Source: JAVDCA01 sp035293985 (GTDB lineage: Bacteria; Pseudomonadota; Alphaproteobacteria; Rhizobiales; Xanthobacteraceae). From it: 64,000 nucleotides of DNA. The stretch lies in the NCBI GenBank assembly GCA_035293985.1, contig DATGLS010000005.1, positions 1-64,000 of the forward strand. The letters run 5' to 3'. This document shows positions 43,705 to 52,499 of the stretch, piece by piece (position 1 is the stretch's first letter; every line of letters begins with the position of its first letter). The notes beneath the pieces were generated by a model that did not search any database, was not told the DNA's origin, and worked only from the letters and a program-made list of their open reading frames with translations. A program made the translations under genes and the position numbers.

Positions 43705-45213
43705 ATGATCAGGGGGGTTTTGGGGAAAACCGTCGCGGCGCTGGGCGCCGGCGCGCTGCTCGCAAGCTGCGCGCTCGGTCCCGATTTCGCCCCGCCGTCG
43801 GCGCCGGACGTGCAGGGCTACACGCCCACGAGGCTGACGCCGACGACGGCCTCCGCCGACACCACCGGCGGTGGGGCGCAGCACTTCGTCAAGGACCTCG
43901 ATCTGCCGGGTCAATGGTGGACGCTCTTTCACTCCAAGCCGCTCAACGCGCTGGTCGAGAAGGCGCTCGCCTCGAACCAGGATCTGAAAGCCGCGCAGGC
44001 GGCGCTGCGGGTCGCACGCGAGAACGTCCGCGCCCAGCAGGGCGCGCTGTTCCCGCAGGTCGACCTCAACTCATCGGCATTCCGCGGGTTGCCGCCGCTC
44101 AGCGGCCCGCTCGACAACAGCGTCCAGACGCCGACCTTCAATCTCTTCACCACGCAGCTGAGCGTCTCCTACGTGCCCGACGTATTCGGCAACATTCGAC
44201 GTCAGATCGAGACGCTGGAGGCGCAGAAGGACCAGCAGCGCTTCCAGCTCGAGGCGACCTACCTCACCCTCACGTCGAACCTCGCCGGAGCCGCCGTGCA
44301 GGAGGCGTCGCTGCGCGGGCAGATCGCCGCGACCGAGCAGATCATCAAGATCGAGCGCGACACGCTCGGGCTGCTGCGCAAGCAGTGGGACGCCGGCCAG
44401 ATCGCCGAGGCCGACGTGGTGGCGCAGGAGGCGGCGCTTGCTCAGGTCGAGCAGACCCTGCCGCCGCTGCAGAAGCAGCTGCTGCAGAACCGCGACCTGA
44501 TGGCTGCGCTCGCCGGCGGTTTTCCGAGCGACCATATGTCGGCGCGCTTCGTCATTGCCGGATTGCACTTGCCGCGCGACCTGCCGCTGAGCCTGCCCGC
44601 GAAGCTGATCGAGCAGCGCCCCGACGTGCGCATGGCGGAAGAGAATTTGCATGCCGCGAGCGCGCAGATCGGCGTCGCCATCACCAACCGGCTGCCCAAT
44701 ATCCTGATCACCGCCAACGCCGGCAGCACGTCGGACGCGATCGCCACGATGTTCGGCTCCGGTACCGAGTTCTGGGGCGTGACCGCGGCGGCAACGCAGC
44801 CGATCTTCCATGGCGGCACCCTCTTTCACCGCGAGCTTGCCGCCAAGGACGCCTTCGACGAGGCGCTGGCACAATATCGCAGCACGGTGATCACCGCCTT
44901 CCAGAACGTCGCCGATGCGCTGCACGCGATCCAGACCGACGCCGTGGCGCTGCAGAAGGCGGTCGCCTCCGAGCACGCCGCCCGCCACAGCCTCGACATC
45001 GTGCGCGGCCGGCTCGAGCTCGGCGACATCAATTATCTCGGCCTGCTCAATGCCGAGCAGACCTATCAGCAGGCGGTGCTCGCGCTCGCCCAGGCGCGGG
45101 CCGCGCGCTACGCGGACACGGTCGCGCTCTTCCAGGCGCTCGGCGGCGGCTGGTGGAACAGGCAGGACGTCGAGGCCGAGAAGCCGACGACGATCGGGGA
45201 TTTCTTCCAGTAG
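43705..45213 (+). CDS. Outer-membrane efflux lipoprotein (NodT/OprM family; CzcC role)
   Basis: 502 residues from ATG 43705. LLASCALGPDF is a lipobox with the acylated Cys. Two OEP repeats follow: QDLKAAQAALRVARENVRAQ with helical coils, then SLPAKLIEQRPDVRMAEENL and GVAITNRLPNI, the usual landmarks of NodT proteins. FHGGTLFHRELAAKDAF lies near the end. It should form the trimeric channel for the CzcBA pump 52 bp upstream. Confidence 0.88.
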   Translation: MIRGVLGKTVAALGAGALLASCALGPDFAPPSAPDVQGYTPTRLTPTTASADTTGGGAQHFVKDLDLPGQWWTLFHSKPLNALVEKALASNQDLKAAQAALRVARENVRAQQGALFPQVDLNSSAFRGLPPLSGPLDNSVQTPTFNLFTTQLSVSYVPDVFGNIRRQIETLEAQKDQQRFQLEATYLTLTSNLAGAAVQEASLRGQIAATEQIIKIERDTLGLLRKQWDAGQIAEADVVAQEAALAQVEQTLPPLQKQLLQNRDLMAALAGGFPSDHMSARFVIAGLHLPRDLPLSLPAKLIEQRPDVRMAEENLHAASAQIGVAITNRLPNILITANAGSTSDAIATMFGSGTEFWGVTAAATQPIFHGGTLFHRELAAKDAFDEALAQYRSTVITAFQNVADALHAIQTDAVALQKAVASEHAARHSLDIVRGRLELGDINYLGLLNAEQTYQQAVLALAQARAARYADTVALFQALGGGWWNRQDVEAEKPTTIGDFFQ

Positions 45214-45229
45214 CCGGTCCTCGCGGCGC

Positions 45230-45457
45230 TTAGATCGTGCCGCTGGTCACGAGGTAAGCGACGACGAAGGCGATCACCACGGCAACCAGTCCGATGCCGA
45301 GGACGACGCGCACGTTGTGGCCGGTCACCGCGCCTCGCGCGCGGACCGGATTCACCACCGTTTCGTCGCCGACGCGCGTGCGGCGCGTTTCCGGTCCAGA
45401 TCCCAATTCGGGCGCCGCCGCCGGCGCCCGCGTTGCGTTTTGCGCCTCTTGCTGCAT
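45230..45457 (-). CDS. Small single-helix membrane protein of unknown function
   Basis: 75 residues from ATG 45457. The N-terminal 45 residues are charged and Ala/Arg-rich; a single helix (VVLGIGLVAVVIAFVVAYLV, about 51-70) ends at TSGTI. It is convergent with the efflux operon and divergent from the aldehyde oxidoreductase genes. Longer readings to 45760 run across the promoter region of the next operon and were rejected. Confidence 0.55.
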   Translation of the reverse strand: MQQEAQNATRAPAAAPELGSGPETRRTRVGDETVVNPVRARGAVTGHNVRVVLGIGLVAVVIAFVVAYLVTSGTI

Positions 45458-45630
45458 GGCGTTCTCGCTGCGTTTTCGTCGACTTATCGTGATCGCCAAC
45501 GCGCCCGCGTCGACGAAAGTTCCGGCTCCCGTGTTCTGCCGCGTTGGCCAGTCGGCAGGAACCGCATCTGGCATCGTCGGTTGAACCAAAGCAGCAAAGA
45601 ACATTTCCAGGATAGTCGCGGAGGACTCCC

Positions 45631-46266
45631 ATGGCGAGCAGCGATGATCGCGCCTCGGGCGCCGGTTCCAGCCGACGCGAGTTCCTCCTCGTGGGCGCCT
45701 CGACGGTGGCGGCACCGGCGCTGGCGCGCGCCGCAACCGAAACCCCGCGCGCCGCGCCACGCGATCCGCGCATGCCCGCCGCCATGACGCTCAACGTCAA
45801 CGGGCACGACCATCGCGTCGCCCTCGACATACGCACCACGTTGCTCGATGCGCTGCGCGAGCATCTCGGGCTCACCGGCGCGAAGAAGGGCTGCGATCAC
45901 GGCCAATGCGGCGCCTGCACGGTGCTGCTCGGCGAGCGCCGGGTGCTCTCCTGCCTCACCCTCGCGGCCTCGGTGCAAGGACGGCCGGTCACGACCATCG
46001 AGGGCCTCGCCAAACCGGACGGCACGCTGCACCCGGTGCAGCAGGCCTTCGTCGACCAGGACGCTTTCCAGTGCGGCTACTGCACGCCGGGGCAGATCAT
46101 ATCGGCGGTTGCCTGCATCAAGGAGGGCCACGCCGAGAATGACGCCGATATCCGCGAATACATGAGTGGAAACCTCTGCCGCTGCGCCGCCTATCCGAAC
46201 ATCGTCGCGGCGATCAAGCAGGCGAAGCGCGCCATGGCGATCGCCGCGACCGGCTCCGGTCGATAG
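45631..46266 (+). CDS. paoA: Periplasmic aldehyde oxidoreductase, [2Fe-2S] subunit
   Basis: 211 residues. SRREFLLVGASTVAAPALA is a Tat signal, as in PaoA/YagT. The N-terminal plant-type [2Fe-2S] cluster is bound by Cys88, Cys93, Cys96 and Cys108 (GCDHGQCGACTVL), and the second by Cys148, Cys151, Cys183 and Cys185 (CGYCTPGQ, CRC). It carries the enzyme complex through the Tat system. GGAGG lies 8 nt before the start. It heads a three-gene operon. Confidence 0.9.
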   Translation: MASSDDRASGAGSSRREFLLVGASTVAAPALARAATETPRAAPRDPRMPAAMTLNVNGHDHRVALDIRTTLLDALREHLGLTGAKKGCDHGQCGACTVLLGERRVLSCLTLAASVQGRPVTTIEGLAKPDGTLHPVQQAFVDQDAFQCGYCTPGQIISAVACIKEGHAENDADIREYMSGNLCRCAAYPNIVAAIKQAKRAMAIAATGSGR

Positions 46267-46278
46267 GGGAGGCGCGGC

Positions 46279-47298
46279 ATGCAACCGTTCATCTTCGAGC
46301 GCGCCGACACCCCCGCCGCCGCGGTGCGTGCCGGGACATCGACGCGCGGACCGTCGGCTGTCGCAGGCCCCATCCAGTATCTCGCCGGCGGCACCACCCT
46401 CCTCGACCTGATGAAGCTCGACGTGATGCGGCCGCAGACCGTGGTCGACATCAACGCGCTCGGCGACGGCCCGCTTGGCCGCATCGAGGCCACCTCCACC
46501 GGCCTGCGCCTCGGCGCGCTGGTGCGCATGGCGGACGCCGCCGAGCATCCGGCGATCCGAAGCGACTGCCCGATGATCGCGCAATCGCTGGCGCTGGCGG
46601 CGAGCCAGCAGATTCGCAACATGGCGAGCCTTGGCGGCAACGTGCTCCAGCGTACCCGCTGCACCTATTTCCGCGACGTCACCTACCAGGCCTGCAACAA
46701 GCGCGTGCCGGGCTCCGGCTGCGCCGCGATGGATGGCTTCAACCGCGACCACGCGGTGCTCGGCACCAGCGACAGCTGCATCGCCACCTATCCAGGTGAC
46801 TTCGCCCAGGCGATGATTGCGCTCGACGCGCGCGTCGAGGTCATCGGATCGGGCGGCACGCGGACGATCCCATTCGCGACGCTGCATCGTCGACCTGGCG
46901 AAACGCCTGATGTCGAAACCTCGTTGCGGCCCGGCGATATGATTGCCGGCTTCCGCGTGGCGCTGGCGCCATGGATGCGGCGCTCCCTCTATCTCAAAGT
47001 GCGCGATCGCGTGTCCTACGAGTTCGCGCTCGCCTCGGCCGCGGTCGCGCTCGACGTCAAGGATGGCCAGGTCGCCGATGTCCGCATCGCACTCGGCGGC
47101 GTCGCCACCGTGCCGTGGCGCGCCAACGAAGCGGAAGACGCCCTGCGCGGCCAGGCTCTCGATGACCGGACCATGGAGGGAGCCGCACAGAGCGCCTTCG
47201 CGACGGCGCGCACGCAGGCGCACAACGCCTACAAGGTCGCGCTCGGCCAGCGCACGCTGATCCGGGCGCTGCGCGAAGCCGCCGCGATGCAGATCTGA
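46279..47298 (+). CDS. paoB: Periplasmic aldehyde oxidoreductase, FAD subunit
   Basis: 339 residues. The FAD-binding motif is YLAGGTTLLDLMK, with ASLGGNVLQRTRC. Four cysteines at 128, 139, 148 and 167 form the extra [4Fe-4S] insertion that is typical of PaoB and absent from ordinary xanthine dehydrogenases. It passes electrons from the molybdenum subunit towards the external acceptor. Confidence 0.9.
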   Translation: MQPFIFERADTPAAAVRAGTSTRGPSAVAGPIQYLAGGTTLLDLMKLDVMRPQTVVDINALGDGPLGRIEATSTGLRLGALVRMADAAEHPAIRSDCPMIAQSLALAASQQIRNMASLGGNVLQRTRCTYFRDVTYQACNKRVPGSGCAAMDGFNRDHAVLGTSDSCIATYPGDFAQAMIALDARVEVIGSGGTRTIPFATLHRRPGETPDVETSLRPGDMIAGFRVALAPWMRRSLYLKVRDRVSYEFALASAAVALDVKDGQVADVRIALGGVATVPWRANEAEDALRGQALDDRTMEGAAQSAFATARTQAHNAYKVALGQRTLIRALREAAAMQI

Positions 47299-47318
47299 AT
47301 CATCTACGGAGAACCCGC

Positions 47319-49607
47319 ATGGCTAGCTCCGCGGCCCCCGCACCCCAGGCCAACATGGGCGACCCCGCGCCGCGCCTCGACGCGCGTCTCAAGGTGACCG
47401 GCGAAGCTCGCTATCCGGCCGACGAGCCCCTCACCAATCCGGCCTACGCCGTGCTGGTGACGAGCGGCATCGCCAAGGGCCGGCTCGTGCAGATCGCTCT
47501 CGACGATGCACGCACCGTGCCGGGCGTGCTCGAGATCTTCACGCAGCAGAATACCGGCGATCTCAAGCAGCTCAAGTTCATGCAGGCGGGATCGGCCACC
47601 TCGATCCAGTCGCTCGGGCCCGACATCTTCCACGACGGGCAGATCATCGCCATGGTGGTCGCCGACACGCTCGAAGCCGCGCAGGAAGCGGCGCGCAAGG
47701 TCAAGCCGACCTATGCGGCCGATCAGCCGAGCGCGACCTTCGGCGCCCCAGGCGTCACGCAGGAGGATGCCACCAGGGTCTCACCGGTCCACAAGCATGT
47801 GCCCAATGTCGGCGATGCCGAGGCGGCGATCGCGGGCGCCGACGTCAAGATCGACGTCGAATACGCCACGCCGACGCAGCATCACAACCCGATCGAGCTC
47901 TTCTCGACCACCGCGGTGTGGCACGACGACAAGCTCACGCTGTTCGAGCCGAGCCAGTTCGTCTACGGGCTGCGCAATGGGGTGGCGCAGCGGCTCGGCA
48001 TCGACCGCGACAAGGTCCGCGTCGTGAGCCGGTTCGTCGGCGGCGCCTTCGGCTCCAAGGGCGGCATGACGCCGCGCAGCGCGCTCGTCGCCTTCGCGGC
48101 GCGCCAGCTCAATCGACCGGTGCGCCTCGTGGTCAGCCGCGCGCAAGGCTTCACCACCGCGACCTACCGGGCGGAGACGCGCCACCACATCCGTCTCGGC
48201 GCACGGCGCGACGGCAAGCTGGTCGGCTATTCCCACGAGGGTTTCGAGGTGAGCTCGCGCCCCGATCCTTACGTCGTCGCCGGCGTCCTCGACAGCGCGC
48301 GGCTCTACGCCTACGGGGCCGTGAAGACGGCGGTCAACCTCGTGCATGCCGACCGCAACACGCCGGGCTACATGCGCTCGCCCCCGGTCGTTCCCTACAT
48401 CTACGCGATCGAGAGCGCGATGGACGAGCTCGCCTGGAAGCTCGAGATGGATCCGGTCGAGCTGCGCCGCATCAACGATACGATGAAGGATCCGATCGAC
48501 GGCAAGCCGTGGTCGAGCCGCTCGCTGATGCGGTGCTACGACAAGGCCGCCCAGGCGTTCGGCTGGGCGAAGCGCGCACGCGAGCCGGGCGCCACCCGCG
48601 ACGGCGACTGGCTCATCGGCTGCGGCTGCGCCACCGCGGTTTATCCGACCCATACCGGCACCGCGACCGCGCGCGTGCGCCTGATGGCGAACGGCGAGGT
48701 CCGGGTGCAGACGGCGGCGCACGAGATCGGCAACGGCGCCTACACGGTGATCGGCCAGGCCGCGGCCGAGCGGCTCGGCGTGCCGCTCGCCAAGGTGACC
48801 GTCGAGCTCGGCGATACCGAGCTGCCGCCGGCGCCGGTCGCGGGCGGCTCGCGTACCACCGCGAGCACCTGCTCGGCGGTGCTCGAGGCGTGCGACGCCA
48901 TCCGCGCCAAGCTCTTCCGCGCCGTCGCAGGGGCCAAGGATGGGCCGCTCGCCGGCCGCAACGTCACCGGGATGACCCTCGATTCGGGTCACGTGGTCGC
49001 GAAGGACGGCGGCAGCCACGAATCGATCGCCGACGCCTTCCGGCGCCTCGGCGCGAACGCGATCGAGGAGTACGCCGAGTTCGTGCCGAGGGGCCTCCAG
49101 CCGCAATCGGTCCAGGACCTGTATGACGGCAAGAGCGACGCGAGCGGCGGCCCGGAGGGCGACAAGGTCATGTACGCGACGGGGGCCGAGTTCGTCGAGG
49201 TGCGGGTCAACGCCGCGACCCGCGAGATCCGCGTGCCGCGCATCGTCGGCGCGTTCGCGGCCGGCCGTCTCATGAACACCCGCACGACGCACAGCCAGCT
49301 CATGGGCGGCATGATCTGGGGCATCAGCTCGGCCCTGCACGAGGCGACCGAGATCGACCGCGGACGGGCGCGCTACGTCAACACCAATCTCGCCGACTAT
49401 CACGTGCCGGTGAACGCCGACGTCGCCGATGTTGAAGTCATCCTCGTCCCGGAGGAAGATCACGACGTGAACCCGGCCGGCGTGAAGGGCCTCGGCGAGC
49501 TCGCCAATGTGGGGACGGCCGCGGCGCTCGCCAACGCGGTCTACCATGCGACCGGCATCCGCGTCCGCGAGCTGCCGATCAGGATCGAGAAGCTGTTGAC
49601 GGCATAG
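47319..49607 (+). CDS. paoC: Periplasmic aldehyde oxidoreductase, molybdenum cofactor subunit
   Basis: 762 residues. Features are those of xanthine-dehydrogenase-family large subunits: TPTQHHNPIELFSTTAVW, GGAFGSKGGMTPRSA, NTPGYMRSPP and the catalytic base Glu727 in GVKGLGELANVG. PaoC-type enzymes oxidise aromatic and aliphatic aldehydes and likely detoxify them in the periplasm. The specific cofactor-insertion chaperone (paoD-like) is not directly downstream; an FAD monooxygenase is. Confidence 0.9.
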   Translation: MASSAAPAPQANMGDPAPRLDARLKVTGEARYPADEPLTNPAYAVLVTSGIAKGRLVQIALDDARTVPGVLEIFTQQNTGDLKQLKFMQAGSATSIQSLGPDIFHDGQIIAMVVADTLEAAQEAARKVKPTYAADQPSATFGAPGVTQEDATRVSPVHKHVPNVGDAEAAIAGADVKIDVEYATPTQHHNPIELFSTTAVWHDDKLTLFEPSQFVYGLRNGVAQRLGIDRDKVRVVSRFVGGAFGSKGGMTPRSALVAFAARQLNRPVRLVVSRAQGFTTATYRAETRHHIRLGARRDGKLVGYSHEGFEVSSRPDPYVVAGVLDSARLYAYGAVKTAVNLVHADRNTPGYMRSPPVVPYIYAIESAMDELAWKLEMDPVELRRINDTMKDPIDGKPWSSRSLMRCYDKAAQAFGWAKRAREPGATRDGDWLIGCGCATAVYPTHTGTATARVRLMANGEVRVQTAAHEIGNGAYTVIGQAAAERLGVPLAKVTVELGDTELPPAPVAGGSRTTASTCSAVLEACDAIRAKLFRAVAGAKDGPLAGRNVTGMTLDSGHVVAKDGGSHESIADAFRRLGANAIEEYAEFVPRGLQPQSVQDLYDGKSDASGGPEGDKVMYATGAEFVEVRVNAATREIRVPRIVGAFAAGRLMNTRTTHSQLMGGMIWGISSALHEATEIDRGRARYVNTNLADYHVPVNADVADVEVILVPEEDHDVNPAGVKGLGELANVGTAAALANAVYHATGIRVRELPIRIEKLLTA

Positions 49608-49621
49608 GCCGCATCGACGGT

Positions 49622-49670
49622 GCCTGCGCTCCCTCTCGCCGCTTCTTCGGCGGGGAGAGGGACCGCAGGC
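49622..49670. repeat. Long hairpin repeat between paoC and the monooxygenase gene
   Basis: GCCTGCGCTCCCTCTC followed by GCCGC pairs with GCGGGGAGAGGGACCGCAGGC to give a 21-bp stem with two mismatches and a 7-nt loop. It belongs to the same palindrome type as 22381-22414. It may end the pao transcript. Confidence 0.6.
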
Positions 49671-49695
49671 CCCGTGCCATGACGACGTGAAGAAC

Positions 49696-50922
49696 ATGAG
49701 CACCCCCCTGACCTGCACTTGTGTGGTCGCCGGCGGCGGGCCCGCCGGCGTGATGGCCGGCTTCCTCCTGGCGCGTGCCGGCGTCGACACGATCGTGCTG
49801 GAGAAGCACGCCGACTTCTTCCGCGATTTCCGCGGCGACACGATCCATCCCTCCACCCTGCAGGTGATGGCCGAGCTCGGCCTGCTCGATGAATTCCTGA
49901 AAGTGCCGCATGACGAGGTGCGCTACGGCGAGGCCGAGATCGGTGAGGAGAAATTCCGCGTCGCCGACCTCAGCCATCTGCCGACGCGCTGCAAGTTCAT
50001 CGCGTTCATGCCGCAATGGGACTTCTTGAACTTCATGGCCGCGCAGGGAAAGAAGCTGCCGCGCTTTCGCCTGATGATGGACACGGAAGCAACCGACCTG
50101 GTGCGCCAACGGAATGGTCAAGACGATCGCTTCGTCGGCCTGACCGCCAACGCGCCGTCCGGACCGATCGAGATTCGCGCCGATCTCGTGATCGGCGCCG
50201 ACGGGCGGCATTCGCGCCTGCGCGATGCGGCCGGGCTCGAGGTCGACGACATCGGTGCCCCGATGGACGTGCTCTGGCTGCGGCTCGAGCGGCGCCCCGG
50301 CGAGGACCACGCGGTGCTCGGCCGCTTCATCGACGGCCGCTTCTTCATCATGCTCGACCGCCACGACTATTGGCAATGCGGTCTCATCATCCGCAAGGGC
50401 ACGTTCGATGTCGTCAAGAACGCCGGAATAGCGGCCTTCCGGACACGCGTCGCGCAGTTCGCCAAGCGCGACAACGTGGACGAGATCAAGAGCTTCGACG
50501 ACGTGAAGCTGCTCACCGTCGCGGTCGATCGCCTGCGCGAGTGGTCGCGGCCCGGCCTCCTGTTCATCGGCGATGCCGCCCACGCGATGTCGCCGATCGG
50601 CGGCGTCGGCGTCAATCTCGCGGTCCAGGATGCGGTCGCGGCCGCCAATATTCTCGGCGAGCCGCTGCGCCGGCGCGCCGTGACGCCCGCCGATCTGCAC
50701 CGCGTGCAGAAGCGGCGCTCCTTCCCGACCTGGGCGACCCAGACCGTGCAAGTAACGATTCAGAACCGGGTGATCGACCCGATGCTCGCCAGCGGCAAGA
50801 CGCCGAAGCCTCCCGCGCTGCTCCGCCTGATGCAGCACTGGCCATGGCTGCAGCGCATTCCGGCGCGAGTGCTGGGCCTGGGATTTCGGCCGGAGCATGT
50901 GCGGACAAGCCCCGCGCCGTAG
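49696..50922 (+). CDS. FAD-dependent aromatic-hydroxylase-like monooxygenase
   Basis: 408 residues from ATG 49696 (GTG 49687 is an in-frame alternative). N-terminal FAD motif VVAGGGPAGVMAGFLLARAG, middle IGADGRHSRLR (DG motif), and GDAAHAMSPIGGVGVNLAVQDA (GD motif) place it in the PheA/UbiH-like flavoprotein monooxygenase group. DFRGDTIHPSTLQVM is characteristic of a common rhizobial subgroup. The substrate is unknown. Confidence 0.85.
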   Translation: MSTPLTCTCVVAGGGPAGVMAGFLLARAGVDTIVLEKHADFFRDFRGDTIHPSTLQVMAELGLLDEFLKVPHDEVRYGEAEIGEEKFRVADLSHLPTRCKFIAFMPQWDFLNFMAAQGKKLPRFRLMMDTEATDLVRQRNGQDDRFVGLTANAPSGPIEIRADLVIGADGRHSRLRDAAGLEVDDIGAPMDVLWLRLERRPGEDHAVLGRFIDGRFFIMLDRHDYWQCGLIIRKGTFDVVKNAGIAAFRTRVAQFAKRDNVDEIKSFDDVKLLTVAVDRLREWSRPGLLFIGDAAHAMSPIGGVGVNLAVQDAVAAANILGEPLRRRAVTPADLHRVQKRRSFPTWATQTVQVTIQNRVIDPMLASGKTPKPPALLRLMQHWPWLQRIPARVLGLGFRPEHVRTSPAP

Positions 50923-50940
50923 CCGCAAGCCTCGGGCGCG

Positions 50941-51375
50941 TCAGGAAAAGGGATCTTTCACATCGAGTGAGTGGAATTTCCGGAAGTCGCGATCATTCGT
51001 GTAAATCGTGCGGACGCCGTGCTGGAACAGAATGCTCGCCACGTGCGCATCGGGGACCAGATTGCCGCGCACCGGCATCTCGCCGGCGACGTGGCGATAG
51101 GCGTCCAGGAAACCGTCGAGCTCGGATACGGCGCGCACATGGGGAAGCCCGAGGAGCGCCACGACGTTGGCGAGAGCCTCGTCGGGCGACAAGGGTGCCG
51201 CGAAGATGCGCGGGTGCGTGGCGAGGCGCAGATACGACATCAGGGTCGGCCACGCCAGGCAGAGTATCTCCGGACCGGCGGCGCACGTTTCGATGAAACG
51301 GCGGGCGCGATCATGCCGCTCACTCGATCGATCCGAGGCGTAGAGAAGCACGTTCACGTCGATAGAATAGCTCAC
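50941..51375 (-). CDS. vapC: VapC-type PIN-domain toxin
   Basis: 144 residues from GTG 51375, overlapping the antitoxin stop (GTGA). The PIN domain begins YSIDVNVLLYASD (Asp6), has acidic residues in the middle, and ends PDAHVASILFQHGVRTIYTNDRDF, with the acidic cluster needed to hold Mg2+. VapC toxins are ribonucleases that cut tRNA or rRNA. Confidence 0.88.
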   Translation of the reverse strand: MSYSIDVNVLLYASDRSSERHDRARRFIETCAAGPEILCLAWPTLMSYLRLATHPRIFAAPLSPDEALANVVALLGLPHVRAVSELDGFLDAYRHVAGEMPVRGNLVPDAHVASILFQHGVRTIYTNDRDFRKFHSLDVKDPFS

Positions 51376-51608
51376 CGGCGATCCGCATCGAGGGCGGCGT
51401 GAACCGCCTCCTCGTCCGCAAGGTCGACCAGCGCCTTCATGTCGCGCGCGGCCCAGCGGAAAGGCGGCCGGCCCCGCGGCGAACGACGGCGGGCAAGCGC
51501 GTCCGCCAAAAGCTCGGAGACGACCGCCCCCATGGACCGGCCTTCCCGCTCGTGGATGGCCTTGACCTCGCGCAAGACCGGGTCGTCGATGTCGAGCGTG
51601 GTTCGCAT
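51372..51608 (-). CDS. vapB: VapB-type antitoxin
   Basis: 78 residues from ATG 51608: MRTTLDIDDPVLREVKAIHE is the ribbon-helix-helix-type N terminus found in rhizobial VapB proteins. The C-terminal half would bind VapC. The longer reading starting at 51635 would lie inside the promoter (-35 TTGACA at 51645-51640, -10 at 51622-51617), so it was rejected. Confidence 0.85.
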   Translation of the reverse strand: MRTTLDIDDPVLREVKAIHEREGRSMGAVVSELLADALARRRSPRGRPPFRWAARDMKALVDLADEEAVHAALDADRR

Positions 51609-51616
51609 GATGTTTG

Positions 51617-51645
51617 ATGCTATTGTTCTCGACATCTGATGTCAA
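51617..51645 (-). promoter_or_regulatory. vapBC promoter with overlapping operator palindrome
   Basis: On the minus strand TTGACA (51645-51640), a 17-bp spacer and TAGCAT (51622-51617) form a good sigma-70 promoter. GACATC-T-GATGTC (51631-51643, plus strand) is a perfect palindrome over the -35, a natural site for VapB autorepression. Transcription would begin about at the ATG (51608), so the message is probably leaderless. The rest of the gap to 51902 shows no gene. Confidence 0.65.
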
Positions 51646-51902
51646 GACGGCGGGACGGTGGATTGTGTGGCCACAGCAGTCCGCTGGTTACAGGCTCAGC
51701 CGTCGATTGCACCACGGCGCGGCGGGTTGGCATTGTTCGAGCCCGTGATGTGCTGCAGTTGCGCGCTTCGCCCTGCAGCCCGACCGAGTGGTGTTCTGGC
51801 CGATCAGTCCTGAATAGCGGGGATAGATTCATTTGCAGTTGCCCATGTGCCGCGTCGGTTGTATTGGGGAACAAATCATGAACAATGAGGAGCCCTGATA
51901 CC

Positions 51903-52499
51903 ATGTCCAGCCTCCCCGCCCCGAACCCCCTCGCCGCTGAATGCCTCGGCCCGCCACCCCTAAACCCAGGCGACGACGTCGCCGGCTACGAGACTTTGCT
52001 CGCGCGGCTCGTTGCCGAAGTCGGGCCGCGCGGCTTGATCGAGGCGGCGAACCTGCGCGACGTCGCCGACGCCATGTGGGAGGGGGCCCGGCTGCGCCGG
52101 GTCAAGGCGAAACTCATGACGACGTCGGCAGACCGCGGCATGAGCGAGGTTCTGGACGCCATCGGGGTGCCGGCCGACGAGGCCCGCGCGCTGGCGCAAG
52201 GCTGGGCGGCGGGCGAGCTTGCAGCGGTTGGCAAGGTCGATGCAATGCTCGATGCCGCTGGCCTTGACATCCACCACGTGATGGCGAAGACGCTGAGCCT
52301 CAGGCTCGACCAGATCGAGCGCATCGACCGCATGATCGCCGCCGCAGAGGCGCGCCGCGCCGCACTGGTGCGCGAGATCGCGCGCTACCGCGAGCCCATT
52401 CGGACCGCCGGCGCCATCGCGGCCACCCCGGAACGGGAGTGCACCGAGCCGCCCGCGCCGGAAGGCGCGGCCGCCGCAGCCGCGGGGGCGGCCGCATGA
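51903..52499 (+). CDS. Uncharacterised rhizobial protein (first of a pair)
   Basis: 198 residues from ATG 51903, with GAGGAG 10 nt upstream. It is not given a function. The central part (about 45-165) is helical and charged: AANLRDVADAMWEGARLRRVKAKLM, then MDAMLDAAGL-like and LSLRLDQIERIDRMIAAAEARRA. The end is low-complexity alanine. The pair with the next gene (ATGA overlap) resembles a hypothetical protein pair common in Bradyrhizobium-type genomes. No signal or membrane segment. Confidence 0.7.
   Translation: MSSLPAPNPLAAECLGPPPLNPGDDVAGYETLLARLVAEVGPRGLIEAANLRDVADAMWEGARLRRVKAKLMTTSADRGMSEVLDAIGVPADEARALAQGWAAGELAAVGKVDAMLDAAGLDIHHVMAKTLSLRLDQIERIDRMIAAAEARRAALVREIARYREPIRTAGAIAATPERECTEPPAPEGAAAAAAGAAA

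Noticed and set aside
47781..49856. 691-codon minus-strand frame opposite paoC
   Set aside because: Antisense shadow; paoC shows the molybdenum-enzyme motifs and active-site Glu.
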